Both the position numbers and the translations under genes were made by a program. This document shows positions 54,254-62,635 of a DNA stretch of 64,000 bases, in pieces. The notes below the pieces were generated by a model. It ran no database searches. It was not told the DNA's origin and worked only from the letters and a program-made list of their open reading frames with translations. The first letter of the stretch is position 1. Each line of letters starts with the position of its first letter. Source of the DNA: Faecalibacterium sp. I4-3-84 (GTDB taxonomy: Bacteria > Bacillota > Clostridia > Oscillospirales > Ruminococcaceae); the NCBI RefSeq assembly GCF_023347255.1, contig NZ_CP094466.1, positions 2,108,001 through 2,172,000 on the forward strand. Direction: 5' to 3'.

Positions 54254-56974
54254 ATGCCGAAAGATAAAAATAATGGCCGGGAAATGACCCCGGATGAAAA
54301 GTTCCGCTCCTTTTTCAGCACCACGGCGGTGGATATCCCGGAGGAGATGACCCGGAGGGACGAAAACCAGCCGGAGGAAAGGCCGCAGAAACGGTTTGGC
54401 CTGTTTGGCCGTGGTAAGGAAAAGCAGGAGACTGACGAAGCTGCAGCAGAGCAGCCGCAGGAAATGCCCACCGGTGAGGTGCGGCTGGGTGAGGATGCGC
54501 AGCCGGAACCGGAAGCGGATCTGGAACTGATGCTGAAGCCGGAGGCAGACCCGGAACAGGAACTGGCCCCGTGGCCTTTTCTGGAGAAGGAAGCAGAGGA
54601 TGCACAGCCGGAAGCACCCGCCAAAAAGCCGGAGGAAAAATCTGCACCGCAAACGGCGGAACCCCCGGCGGCAGTGAAGCCGGAAACACCCCGGCAGAGC
54701 GCTGTCCCGGCGGCAAGACCCGCAGAGCAGCACAGCACGGCAAAGCCTCCCCGGTACCCCAAGAATGCGCCGGAGGTGCTGCTGCCGCAGGAAGAGCAGG
54801 AGCAGCAGGAGATGGCACAGCTCAAGGCGATGATCAACGGCCTGAGCGACCAGAAGCCGGAAAAGCCTGCACCGAGAGCCGAAGCAGCCCCGGCAGCAGA
54901 AACGGAACCGGCTGAAAGCAAAAAGAAACCGTCCGGTGCACCGCTGCCCGCGGCTGTGTTTGCAGCGATAAAGGAGACGGCACCGGAGCTGCAGCCGGAA
55001 CCTGTGCCTCAGCCGGAAAAAACGGAGCAGCCGGTGGCCGATTTCTTTGGCAAGGCGCAGAGCGAGGACGCACCGCAGGCACCTTTGGCCCCGGCAGAGG
55101 AGCCTGCCGCAAAAGAGGACACCATGAGCCTGCCACTGCTGCCGCTGGACGGTGAAGAGCCGCAGCAGGCACCGGAGAAGGCATCCGCTGCGCCACAGCC
55201 GGAACTGAAAGCTGAGGCGGAGGACGCGGTGTCTCCGGAGGAACATGCCGAAACGGAGCTGCCCGAGCCGGAGGCCACGGCGGATAAGCTGCACCGCATG
55301 AGCGCAGAGCTGACGCTGCGCTGCGTGCTGGGCGGCATTCTGGCTGTGGTGCTGCTGCATTTTGGTTTGGTGTCGGATGGGCTGCTGCCCGCCATGGCGG
55401 CGCTGGATCCGGATGCTGCCCCGGCGGCATTCTATGGTGCAAACCTGCTGCTGCTGGCAGCAAGCCTGTGCGTGGGCTTCCCGGTGCTGCGCGACGGCCT
55501 GAACGGCCTGCGCGGACGGCCTTCTTCCGAGACGATGCCGGCGCTGGCCGCAGTGGCAGCGCTGGTGCAGGCGGTCACAGCCATGCTGAACGCAAATGTT
55601 TACCGCGGCACCACCGGCATCTCGCTGCTCAGCGGCATGGCCGCGCTGGGGCTGTTCCTTGCGCTGCTGGGCAGCCGGGTGATGCTGGCTGCTGTCAAGG
55701 GCGGCTATGAGCTGGTGACCAATGGTGTGGAGTTCGAGGGCGCCTACCGCGCCAAGGATAAAGACCTGCTGCGTGCCCTTGCACGGGATCTGGAACAGAA
55801 GGACCCCTGGGTGCTGCTGAGCCGCCCGATGAAGGAAGCTGACGGCTTTGTGGAGCAGAGCTTGAGCGAGCGCGCAAGCGAGCGCCGTGCCCGCAAAGTT
55901 TCGTACATCCTGCTGGGCGTTGCCCTGCTCAGCGGCGTGCTGTTCCTGCTGGCAGGTGCCGGCTGGAACAAAGCTGCGGCTGCCATGGCAGCTGTGCTGT
56001 GCATGGGCGCACCGCTTTCCTCTACCCTGATCGCGGGCGTTGCCTCGCTACGGCTGCAGCGTGCGGCTGCGGCTGTGGGCGCAGTCGTGCCCGGTTGGCA
56101 GGCCATTGAGCAGCTGGGCGGCATTGATACGCTGCAGATCGATGCAGACGACCTGTTCACCGCCGACAGCGCACAGCTGGAGGATATCCGCATCTTCAAG
56201 GGCGGCCGCATCGACCGCGCCATCCTGTACGCGGCCAGCGTGTTGAACGAGAGCCACGGCACCCTGAAGGGGCTGTTCCGCCAGATCGTTGAGGAACGCA
56301 CAGACATCCTGTTCCCGGTCAGGGATCTGGAGCAGCACCATGGGCTGGGCTTTTCCGCCTGGTGCGATAACAACCGCATCCTCATTGGTACCCGCCGCTA
56401 TCTGGAGCAGGAGGGCGTGCCGATGCCGGACGAGGAATACGAGATGCAGCACTCGAAGAACGGCGAGCTGCAAATTTTGTATCTGGCTGTGTCCGGCAAT
56501 CTGCACGCTATGTTCGTGCTGAAATATGTGGGCGGGCGCAATGTGGCCCGCAGCCTTGCCGTGCTGCAAAAGGAGAACATCCGCCTGCTGGTCACATGCC
56601 AGGACCCCAGTCTGACTGCACACCACATTACCGAAGCATACCGCCTGCCGGAAGGCATGATCACCGTGCTGGATCAGGAGCAGTGCAACGCCATCAAGGC
56701 TGCACCGGCAGACCCGGAGGACACCTGCTGCATGATCCATCTCAAGGCGTTTGCCAGCCTGACCGGCGGTCTGCAGGCTGCGGATCAGGCCCAGAACGCC
56801 GAGAGCAGCGCCACCACGGTACAGATGGTCTCGGTGCTGTTCTCCATTATCATTGCAGCGCTGCTCACCAGTGCAGGCAGCATCTGGGAGCTTTCGGTGG
56901 CAACGGTGCTGATGTATCAGGCAGCGTGGAGCGCCCTGAGCATTGCTGTGTGTGCACTGAAGCAGCATAACTGA
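54254..56974 (+). CDS. Degenerate P-type ATPase-like membrane protein
   Basis: 906-aa protein. Residues 1-about 350 are a Pro/Glu/Ala/Gln-rich, probably disordered cytoplasmic region. Then membrane helices (about 358-376, 394-412, 430-450, 457-477, 553-575, 577-597) and a C-terminal cytoplasmic domain ending in two more helices (about 855-875, 880-900). The segment MAAVLCMGAPLSSTLIAG then QAIEQLGGIDTLQIDADDLFT lines up with the heavy-metal ATPase pattern CPCALGLATP...EALExLGxVDTVVFDKTGTLT. Cys583 remains but CPC has become CMGAP, and DKTGTLT has become DADDLFT (Asp630 kept, Lys-Thr-Gly-Thr lost). TGD is replaced by TCQDPSLTA (781-789) and no GDGxND is seen. It therefore cannot run the normal phosphorylation cycle: a pseudoenzyme, sensor or scaffold. 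The alignment is mine by eye. Confidence 0.7.
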   Translation: MPKDKNNGREMTPDEKFRSFFSTTAVDIPEEMTRRDENQPEERPQKRFGLFGRGKEKQETDEAAAEQPQEMPTGEVRLGEDAQPEPEADLELMLKPEADPEQELAPWPFLEKEAEDAQPEAPAKKPEEKSAPQTAEPPAAVKPETPRQSAVPAARPAEQHSTAKPPRYPKNAPEVLLPQEEQEQQEMAQLKAMINGLSDQKPEKPAPRAEAAPAAETEPAESKKKPSGAPLPAAVFAAIKETAPELQPEPVPQPEKTEQPVADFFGKAQSEDAPQAPLAPAEEPAAKEDTMSLPLLPLDGEEPQQAPEKASAAPQPELKAEAEDAVSPEEHAETELPEPEATADKLHRMSAELTLRCVLGGILAVVLLHFGLVSDGLLPAMAALDPDAAPAAFYGANLLLLAASLCVGFPVLRDGLNGLRGRPSSETMPALAAVAALVQAVTAMLNANVYRGTTGISLLSGMAALGLFLALLGSRVMLAAVKGGYELVTNGVEFEGAYRAKDKDLLRALARDLEQKDPWVLLSRPMKEADGFVEQSLSERASERRARKVSYILLGVALLSGVLFLLAGAGWNKAAAAMAAVLCMGAPLSSTLIAGVASLRLQRAAAAVGAVVPGWQAIEQLGGIDTLQIDADDLFTADSAQLEDIRIFKGGRIDRAILYAASVLNESHGTLKGLFRQIVEERTDILFPVRDLEQHHGLGFSAWCDNNRILIGTRRYLEQEGVPMPDEEYEMQHSKNGELQILYLAVSGNLHAMFVLKYVGGRNVARSLAVLQKENIRLLVTCQDPSLTAHHITEAYRLPEGMITVLDQEQCNAIKAAPADPEDTCCMIHLKAFASLTGGLQAADQAQNAESSATTVQMVSVLFSIIIAALLTSAGSIWELSVATVLMYQAAWSALSIAVCALKQHN

Positions 56975-57034
56975 GAAATATTCTCATAATAAATAGGAAT
57001 TATTCTTGATTTCCATCAAAAAATATGGTATACT
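56972..57034 (+). promoter_or_regulatory. Rubrerythrin promoter and upstream palindrome
   Basis: TTGATT (57006-57011), 17-bp spacer, TATACT (57029-57034). A perfect dyad TGAGAA-ATA-TTCTCA (56972-56986) lies 20 bp upstream, starting in the stop codon of the previous gene; it resembles a PerR/Fur-type site. Confidence 0.6.
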
Positions 57035-57139
57035 CTGTTCAGAACCTGAGCCGCAGGCGAAAAAATTACCGCCGGGCTGAATGATAGAGTTGGGATCGGT
57101 CGATCCTGACAGAAGATCCGTTTTTGAAAGGAGAGCATC

Positions 57140-57679
57140 ATGGAACTGAAGGGTACCAAAACCGAGAAAAATCTGATGGAAGCGTTTGCAGGCGAGAGCC
57201 AGGCACGCAACAAGTACACCTTCTTTGCCAGCATGGCAAAAAAAGAAGGCTACGAGCAGCTGGCCGCGATCTTTGAGGAGACCGCCGGCAATGAGAAGGA
57301 GCACGCAAAGATCTGGTTCAAGCTGCTGTGCGGCGGCGCGATCCCCGATACCCTGACTTGTCTGGACATGGCAGCAGGCGGTGAGCACGACGAGTGGACC
57401 GAGATGTACCCCCGCATGGCCAAGGAGGCCAAAGAAGAGGGCTTCCCTCAGATCGCAGCACTGTTCACCATGGTGGCACAGATCGAGAAGGAGCACGAGG
57501 AGCGCTACCGTGCGCTGGCCGAAAACCTGAAAAACAACAAGGTCTTTGCCCGCGAGGAGCAGCAGGTATGGCAGTGCCGGAACTGCGGCTACACCTATAT
57601 CGGCAAGTCCGCACCGCTCAAGTGCCCGGTGTGCGCACATCCGCAGAGCTACTTTGAGCTGAAAAAGATCAACTACTAA
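57140..57679 (+). CDS. rbr: Rubrerythrin
   Basis: 179-aa oxidative-stress protein reducing hydrogen peroxide in anaerobes. N-terminal four-helix diiron domain with ligands in [12 protein letters not shown] (Glu), [14 protein letters not shown] (ExxH), [10 protein letters not shown] (Glu) and IEKEHEERY (ExxH). C-terminal rubredoxin domain: [10 protein letters not shown] and CPVCAHPQ (Cys4 iron). AAAGGAGAGCATC before ATG 57140. Monocistronic. Confidence 0.97.
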   Translation: MELKGTKTEKNLMEAFAGESQARNKYTFFASMAKKEGYEQLAAIFEETAGNEKEHAKIWFKLLCGGAIPDTLTCLDMAAGGEHDEWTEMYPRMAKEAKEEGFPQIAALFTMVAQIEKEHEERYRALAENLKNNKVFAREEQQVWQCRNCGYTYIGKSAPLKCPVCAHPQSYFELKKINY

Positions 57680-57703
57680 GCGGAAAATTCAAAAGCAGAA
57701 CAG

Positions 57704-57741
57704 CGCCGCCGCATCCGGTTTGCCGGGTGCGGCGGCGTTTT
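57704..57741 (+). terminator. Rubrerythrin terminator
   Basis: CGCCGCCGCA.CCGG / CCGG.TGCGGCGGCG stem followed by TTTT. Confidence 0.92.
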
Positions 57742-57816
57742 GTACAAAATTGAAAAGCGGATTTTATTATTCTCCACAAAATAAGGCTCAGCTGCCCGGC
57801 AGAATGGGCAAAAAAC

Positions 57817-57845
57817 TTGACCCGGTTTTGCACTGCGTGTAAAAT
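57817..57845 (+). promoter_or_regulatory. Promoter of the Big_2 gene
   Basis: TTGACC (57817-57822), 17-bp spacer, TAAAAT (57840-57845). Confidence 0.7.
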
Positions 57846-57906
57846 AATACGGAGACAGGAATATTTAAAGGATCTTGCAGCAAAGCAGGCGGGGAGGGCA
57901 AAGCCC

Positions 57907-58848
57907 ATGAAGCAGGGGTTCAAAGCGTGTGTTTGTGCAGTGGTGCTGTGCGCAGAACTGTTTGCAGCCGGGGCGTTGTCGGCCTATGCTGCGCAGGAGC
58001 AGCCGCTGCCGGACAGCGGCATGACATTGGACACTGCCGAACTGACGCTGGATATCACCGAAGGAGACCCGGCCCCGGTGGCCTACCTGAATGTGCAGGC
58101 ACCTAACGACTACTTCTTTCTGATCTGGACTTCCAGTGATCCGGCAGTGGCATCGGTGGACGGCACTGGCAAGGTGACCGGCCATGCCGAGGGCACTGCG
58201 GATGTCACGGCTCGCAATGAGCGCGGAGAAAAGACCACCTGTACCATCACGGTGCGCAAAAGCACAGCCAGCCGCCTGCTGCTGAACACCAGCGAGCTGG
58301 CGCTTACCATTACAGAGCAGGAGCCTGCCCCGACGAAGCAGCTGAAGCTGGAACAGAACAAAGGCGGGTTCACCTATGTGCGGCAGTGGGTCAGCAGCAA
58401 CCCGGCGGTGGCATCGGTAAGCACAAACGGCACCGTAAAGGCACAGGGGTCCGGCAAGGCCGTCATCAGCGCACTGACCACAGCCGGGCAGGTGCTGCGC
58501 TGCACGGTAACGATCACATCGGAGATCGGACGGGTGCAGATGAGCAAAAACGCCATGCTGCTGCAGGCAGTGGGAGCCAGTCAGAAGCTGACCGCGCAGG
58601 CTGCAGGCACCAAAAACGGAACGATGACATGGCTCAGCAGCAATCCGGGCGTGGCAACTGTGAGTGCGGATGGCATGGTAACGGCGGTGGGCGACGGTGA
58701 AACGATGATCCTTGCCGTTACACCGGAGGGTCGTGCCGATGCCTGCTATGTGGCCGTGGGAGCGGCGGCGTGGCGGTTCCGCTCGGAGGACGAACTTGCC
58801 GAAACGCTGACCCTGACCGGTCAGCTGCCCTATTCGGATGGAAAATAA
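57907..58848 (+). CDS. Secreted protein with Big_2 Ig-like repeats
   Basis: 313-aa exported protein from ATG 57907 (GGGGAGGG upstream). Signal peptide MKQGFKACVCAVVLCAELFA then AGALSAYAA, cleavage near residue 29. Three Big_2-type repeats: about 40-120 (WTSSDPAVASVDGTGKVTGHAEGTADVTA), 127-208 (WVSSNPAVASVSTNGTVKAQGSGKAVISA) and 211-288 (WLSSNPGVATVSADGMVTAVGDGETMI). No LPXTG anchor. Likely an adhesin-like or cell-surface protein. Confidence 0.9.
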   Translation: MKQGFKACVCAVVLCAELFAAGALSAYAAQEQPLPDSGMTLDTAELTLDITEGDPAPVAYLNVQAPNDYFFLIWTSSDPAVASVDGTGKVTGHAEGTADVTARNERGEKTTCTITVRKSTASRLLLNTSELALTITEQEPAPTKQLKLEQNKGGFTYVRQWVSSNPAVASVSTNGTVKAQGSGKAVISALTTAGQVLRCTVTITSEIGRVQMSKNAMLLQAVGASQKLTAQAAGTKNGTMTWLSSNPGVATVSADGMVTAVGDGETMILAVTPEGRADACYVAVGAAAWRFRSEDELAETLTLTGQLPYSDGK

Positions 58849-58852
58849 AAAG

Positions 58853-58893
58853 AAAAATGGGAGCGTTCTGTGCAGCAGGATGCTCCCATTTTT
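58853..58893. terminator. Bidirectional terminator
   Basis: AAAAATGGGAGC / GCTCCCATTTTT (58853-58864 / 58882-58893), serving the Big_2 gene and the minus-strand small gene. Confidence 0.92.
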
Positions 58894-59073
58894 TCAAAAC
58901 CCGCTGGGCAGAAAGATCATGGTCCCGCGGGAAGAATACACCAGCTTCTGCACCGCACACCCGTAGCAGCACGCCAGCACAAGCAGGATCAACGCGGCAA
59001 GCACAAGCCAGCGCAAAAACCGACCGCTGCGGCGGTATCTGCCGGAAAACGAACTGCCCTTTTTGTGCCGCAT
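58894..59073 (-). CDS. 59-aa membrane protein
   Basis: Minus-strand frame from ATG 59073 (AAGGAGG upstream, spacing 9) to TGA 58894: a basic start (MRHKKGSSFSGRYRRSGRFLRW), one membrane helix LVLAALILLVLACCYGCAV, then a short outer tail KLVYSSRGTMIFLPSGF. It overlaps no other gene, has a strong ribosome site and ends at a terminator, so I consider it real. No family recognised. Confidence 0.6.
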   Translation of the reverse strand: MRHKKGSSFSGRYRRSGRFLRWLVLAALILLVLACCYGCAVQKLVYSSRGTMIFLPSGF

Positions 59074-59195
59074 CCTGCCACGCCCTCCTTTTTGCTGTGC
59101 TGGCCCATGCTATGCGCGGCCAGCAGTGATTGTGCAACGTGCTGGGCTGTGGTACAATAAAATATCGAAATCTACTGTGCAGGGAGAACGATTTT

Positions 59196-60134
59196 ATGCT
59201 GACCATTACACTGCTGGGCACTGCGGCTACCATGCCGCTGCCGGATCGGGCACTCTCGGCGGCGTTTGCTGCCTGCGGTGGCCACGGCCTGCTGTGGGAC
59301 TGCGGCGAGGGCACGCAGGCAGCGGCACACCGGGCAGGCGTGAACCTGATGCGGGCAGATGCCATCTGCCTGACCCACTACCATGGCGACCACATCTTTG
59401 GTCTGCCGGGCCTTTTGCAGACTCTGGGGGCGCAGGGCCGCACAAGGCCGCTTGCGCTGCTGGGTCCGGAGGGCCTGCCGGATATCTGGACGGCGGTGCG
59501 GGCACTGACCGGCCCACTGCCCTATCCGGTGAAGCCGCAGGTGCTTATGCCGGGCCAGCCGCTGGCGCTGGATGCGCTGAGCGAGGGCTGGCCTGCCGGT
59601 GCGCGGCTGGTTCCGTTTGCCACAAAGCACCGGGTAAAAAGCCTTGGCTACCGGCTGGAGCTGCCCCGTGCAGGCAAATTTTCGCCGGAGCAGGCCCGGG
59701 CGCTTGGGGTGCCGGTGCAGCAATGGAAGCTGCTGCAGAAAGGGCAGAGCGTTGCCGTGGAGGGCAGAACGGTGCAGCCTGCGCAGGTGCTGGGCGCCCC
59801 GCGCAGGGGGTTGAGCGTGGTATTTTCCGGCGATACGGCCCCCTGCCCGTATTATTTGCAGGCGGCGCATGACGCAGACCTGCTGATATGCGATGCCACC
59901 TATGCCCTTCCAGAGCAGGAAGACCAGGCCCGTCAGTGGGGGCACAGCACCTTTGGGCAGAGCGCATCCCTTGCCGCGCAGGCGAGAGCAAAGCGGCTTT
60001 GGCTGACCCATTATTCCCCCATGATCACCGACCCGGAGGAATATGCCGCGCAGGCACAGAGCATCTTCCCGGCGGCGGAGTGCGGCTTTGACGGCAAAAG
60101 CATCACCCTGCAGTACGAGGAGGCACAGCCATGA
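59196..60134 (+). CDS. rnz: Ribonuclease Z
   Basis: 312-aa metallo-beta-lactamase-fold endonuclease trimming tRNA 3' ends. TLLGTAATMPLPDRALSA start, LWDCGEGTQ, zinc motif LTHYHGDHIFGLPGLL (HxHxDH), VVFSGDTAPC (Asp), WGHSTFGQSA, and LTHYSPM (His). Start is the ATG after CAGGGAGAA; the upstream TTG is not supported. Overlaps cca by 4 bp, consistent with tRNA 3'-end maturation as a shared job. Confidence 0.95.
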   Translation: MLTITLLGTAATMPLPDRALSAAFAACGGHGLLWDCGEGTQAAAHRAGVNLMRADAICLTHYHGDHIFGLPGLLQTLGAQGRTRPLALLGPEGLPDIWTAVRALTGPLPYPVKPQVLMPGQPLALDALSEGWPAGARLVPFATKHRVKSLGYRLELPRAGKFSPEQARALGVPVQQWKLLQKGQSVAVEGRTVQPAQVLGAPRRGLSVVFSGDTAPCPYYLQAAHDADLLICDATYALPEQEDQARQWGHSTFGQSASLAAQARAKRLWLTHYSPMITDPEEYAAQAQSIFPAAECGFDGKSITLQYEEAQP

Positions 60135-61450
60135 CCATTCCAATGGATGCAGGCGCGGCGGAACTGCTGCATGCCCTCCACGCAGCGGGCCATGCAGCCT
60201 ACGTGGTGGGCGGCTGCGTGCGGGACAGTCTGCTGGGCCTTACACCGCACGACTGGGACCTGTGCACCAGTGCTCTGCCGCAGCAGGTGACGGAGCTGTT
60301 CGGCGCGCAGCGGTGCATCCCCACCGGCCTGCAGCACGGCACGGTAACGGTGAAGCAGAGCGGTGCCCTTTACGAGATCACCACCTTCCGTACAGAAGGC
60401 ACCTACACGGATGGCCGCCACCCGGACGAGGTGCACTTTGTGCCGGATGTGCGGGAGGATCTGGCCCGGCGGGATCTTACCATCAACGCCATGGCCTACA
60501 ATGAAAAGGAAGGCCTTGTGGACCCCTTTGGCGGGCAGGCCGACCTGCAAAGCGGCATCGTACGGGCGGTGGGTGTGCCCCGCCAGCGGTTCACCGAGGA
60601 CGCGCTGCGCATCCTGCGGCTGTACCGGTTCGCAGCCCGGTTCGGCTTTGCCATCGACCCGCCCACGGCGCAGGCAGCACAGGAGCTGTGCGCCCATCTG
60701 GACTGTGTATCGGTGGAGCGTATCGAGGAAGAGCTTGCAAAACTGCTGAGCGCACCCGCCCCTGCGGCATATCTTAACGAAAAAATACTCGGTGTTGTTT
60801 TACCCGAGCTTTCACCGGAGGCACTGGCGGCGGCAAAGCCGGTAGTGGATGCCTGCCCGGCGGGTGCAGAAAACCTGCCCATCCGGCTGGCGGCGCTGCT
60901 GCTGAGCCTTGGCGAGGACGGCATCCGCCGCACCCTCAAGCGCCTGCGCTGCTCCAACGCCTTGATTGAAGAGGCGGCGGTGTTGGTGCGGGAAGCCAGA
61001 GGGTGTGACGGCAGCTTTCTCTTCGGACACGATTCGGGCCATTCCATCGCCCGCCCTATTGCCTTCGGCAACAGGGTCCCACCCCAGCGGACGGTCCTCA
61101 GAGAAACTACCGTCACACCCGGCTTTACCATCTACGCCCGCCGACTACTGGGCAAATATAACTTGTGTACCGTGCAGCGCATTGCTGCACTGGGCACAGC
61201 CCTGCAGCCGGAACGGGCGGCTGATTTTGCTGCACTTTCCGAATTGGCCGAACAATTGGACACGGACGGCGTATGCTGCCGCGTCAGCCAGCTGGCTGTG
61301 AATGGACGCGACCTGATGGCGGCAGGCGTCCCGGCGGGGCCGGGCATCCGCAAAGTGCTGGAAGCGCTGCTGGACGGTGTGATCCGGGAAGAATATCCCA
61401 ACGAGCGGCAAGCCCTGCTGGCCGCAGTGCAGCAGCTCGCTGCGTCTTGA
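60131..61450 (+). CDS. cca: CCA-adding tRNA nucleotidyltransferase with a 40-codon insertion
   Basis: 439-aa class II nucleotidyltransferase. AYVVGGCVRDSLLG (flexible loop and GG motif), HDWDLCTSA (catalytic DxD), EITTFRTEG, RRDLTINAMAYN (motif C) and DALRILRLYRFAARFGFAIDP (D/E motifs). The C-terminal body carries an in-frame foreign segment (residues about 291-330) between LVREAR and IYARRLLGKY, encoded by the 120-bp palindromic element at 61001-61120. The rest has normal length and motifs, so the enzyme may still work. Coupled to rnz by a 4-bp overlap. Confidence 0.93.
   Translation: MTIPMDAGAAELLHALHAAGHAAYVVGGCVRDSLLGLTPHDWDLCTSALPQQVTELFGAQRCIPTGLQHGTVTVKQSGALYEITTFRTEGTYTDGRHPDEVHFVPDVREDLARRDLTINAMAYNEKEGLVDPFGGQADLQSGIVRAVGVPRQRFTEDALRILRLYRFAARFGFAIDPPTAQAAQELCAHLDCVSVERIEEELAKLLSAPAPAAYLNEKILGVVLPELSPEALAAAKPVVDACPAGAENLPIRLAALLLSLGEDGIRRTLKRLRCSNALIEEAAVLVREARGCDGSFLFGHDSGHSIARPIAFGNRVPPQRTVLRETTVTPGFTIYARRLLGKYNLCTVQRIAALGTALQPERAADFAALSELAEQLDTDGVCCRVSQLAVNGRDLMAAGVPAGPGIRKVLEALLDGVIREEYPNERQALLAAVQQLAAS
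61001..61120. mobile_element. 120-bp palindromic MITE-like element inside cca
   Basis: Terminal inverted repeats of about 21 bp: GGGTGTGACGGCAGCTTTCT at the left (61001 on) and, on the other strand, GGGTGTGACGGTAGTTTCTC at the right (ending 61120). Inner hairpin CCCTATTGCC / GGCAACAGGG. Length is exactly 40 codons and the frame stays open, so it is translated. No clear target-site duplication. Confidence 0.75.
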
Positions 61451-61475
61451 CAAGCTCTTTTTTCAGAGTTACTAT
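61447..61475 (+). promoter_or_regulatory. mnmA promoter
   Basis: TTGACA (61447-61452, overlapping the cca stop), 17-bp spacer, TACTAT (61470-61475); a TATACT follows 3 bp later. Confidence 0.6.
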
Positions 61476-61518
61476 TATACTACTGTTTTAGTGTGTTGAA
61501 TGCACCAAAGGAGAACTT

Positions 61519-62622
61519 ATGACCACACAGACCCCTGATTCAAAGCCGCGTGCCCTCATTGCCATGAGCGGCGGCGTGGACAGCTCGGTGGCGGCATGGC
61601 TCATGCAGCAGGCAGGCTATGACTGCACCGGCATCACCATGCGGCTCACCCGCAACGAAACGCTGGGACAGTCCGGCTTTCACACCTGCTGCTCGGAAAA
61701 GGACATCGAGGACGCGGCAGAGGTGGCGTATGCCATGGATATCCCGTACGAGGTGCTGGATTTCACGGCCGACTTCCGGGAACAGATCATTGAAAAATTC
61801 GTCCGCGTGTATGAGGCGGGCGGCACGCCGAACCCCTGCATCGACTGCAATAAATATATGAAGTTCCGCCATCTGCTGGACTGGGCCCGGGCACACGGCA
61901 TGGAGTATGTGGTCACGGGCCACTATGCCCGGGTGGAGCAGGACGATGCCACCGGCCGTTTCCTGCTCAAAAAGGGGCTGGACGAGGGCAAGGACCAGAG
62001 CTACGTGCTCTACAACCTCACTCAGGAGCAGCTGGCGCATATCCGTCTGCCGCTGGGCGGCCTGCACAAGACTGAGGTGCGCGAGATCGCGGAGCAGCAC
62101 AAATTTGTCAATGCCCGCAAGCACGACAGTCAGGACATCTGCTTCGTGCCGGATGGCGACTATGCCCGCTTTATGGAGGACTTCACCGGCAAACACTACC
62201 CGGCAGGTGATTTTCTGGACGAGAGCGGCAGGGTGGTGGGCACCCACAATGGCGCGGTGCGGTACACCATCGGCCAGCGCAAGGGGCTGGGGCTTGCCAT
62301 GGGGGCACCTGTGTACGTCTGCGGCAAGGACATGCAGGCAAACACCGTCACGGTAGGGCCGGAGGAGATGCTGTTCGACCGCATCGTGTATGCGGACGAG
62401 GTGAACTGGATCGCCATTCCGGAGCTGACCGGGCCGCTGCGGGTCACGGCCCGCACCCGGTACCATCAGGTGGAGCAGGCCGCCACCGTCTACCCGGCGG
62501 AGTGCGGCTTCCGGCTGGAATTTGACCAGCCCCAGCGCGCCCCTACGCCCGGTCAGGCCGTGGTGCTGTATCAGGGCGACACCGTGCTGGGCGGCGGCAC
62601 CATTACGAGAGTGGAAAAGTAA
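61519..62622 (+). CDS. mnmA: tRNA 2-thiouridine synthase
   Basis: 367-aa PP-loop enzyme thiolating U34 of Lys/Glu/Gln tRNAs. ALIAMSGGVDSSVAAWLM (PP-loop), catalytic Cys in GTPNPCIDCNKYMKF and the second Cys in DSQDICFVPDG, VVTGHYARVEQ, KDQSYVLYNL, and the C-terminal domain with YTIGQRKGLG. Ribosome site AAAGGAG. Followed 13 bp later by tcdA. Confidence 0.96.
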   Translation: MTTQTPDSKPRALIAMSGGVDSSVAAWLMQQAGYDCTGITMRLTRNETLGQSGFHTCCSEKDIEDAAEVAYAMDIPYEVLDFTADFREQIIEKFVRVYEAGGTPNPCIDCNKYMKFRHLLDWARAHGMEYVVTGHYARVEQDDATGRFLLKKGLDEGKDQSYVLYNLTQEQLAHIRLPLGGLHKTEVREIAEQHKFVNARKHDSQDICFVPDGDYARFMEDFTGKHYPAGDFLDESGRVVGTHNGAVRYTIGQRKGLGLAMGAPVYVCGKDMQANTVTVGPEEMLFDRIVYADEVNWIAIPELTGPLRVTARTRYHQVEQAATVYPAECGFRLEFDQPQRAPTPGQAVVLYQGDTVLGGGTITRVEK

Positions 62623-62635
62623 CAAGGAGAATAAA

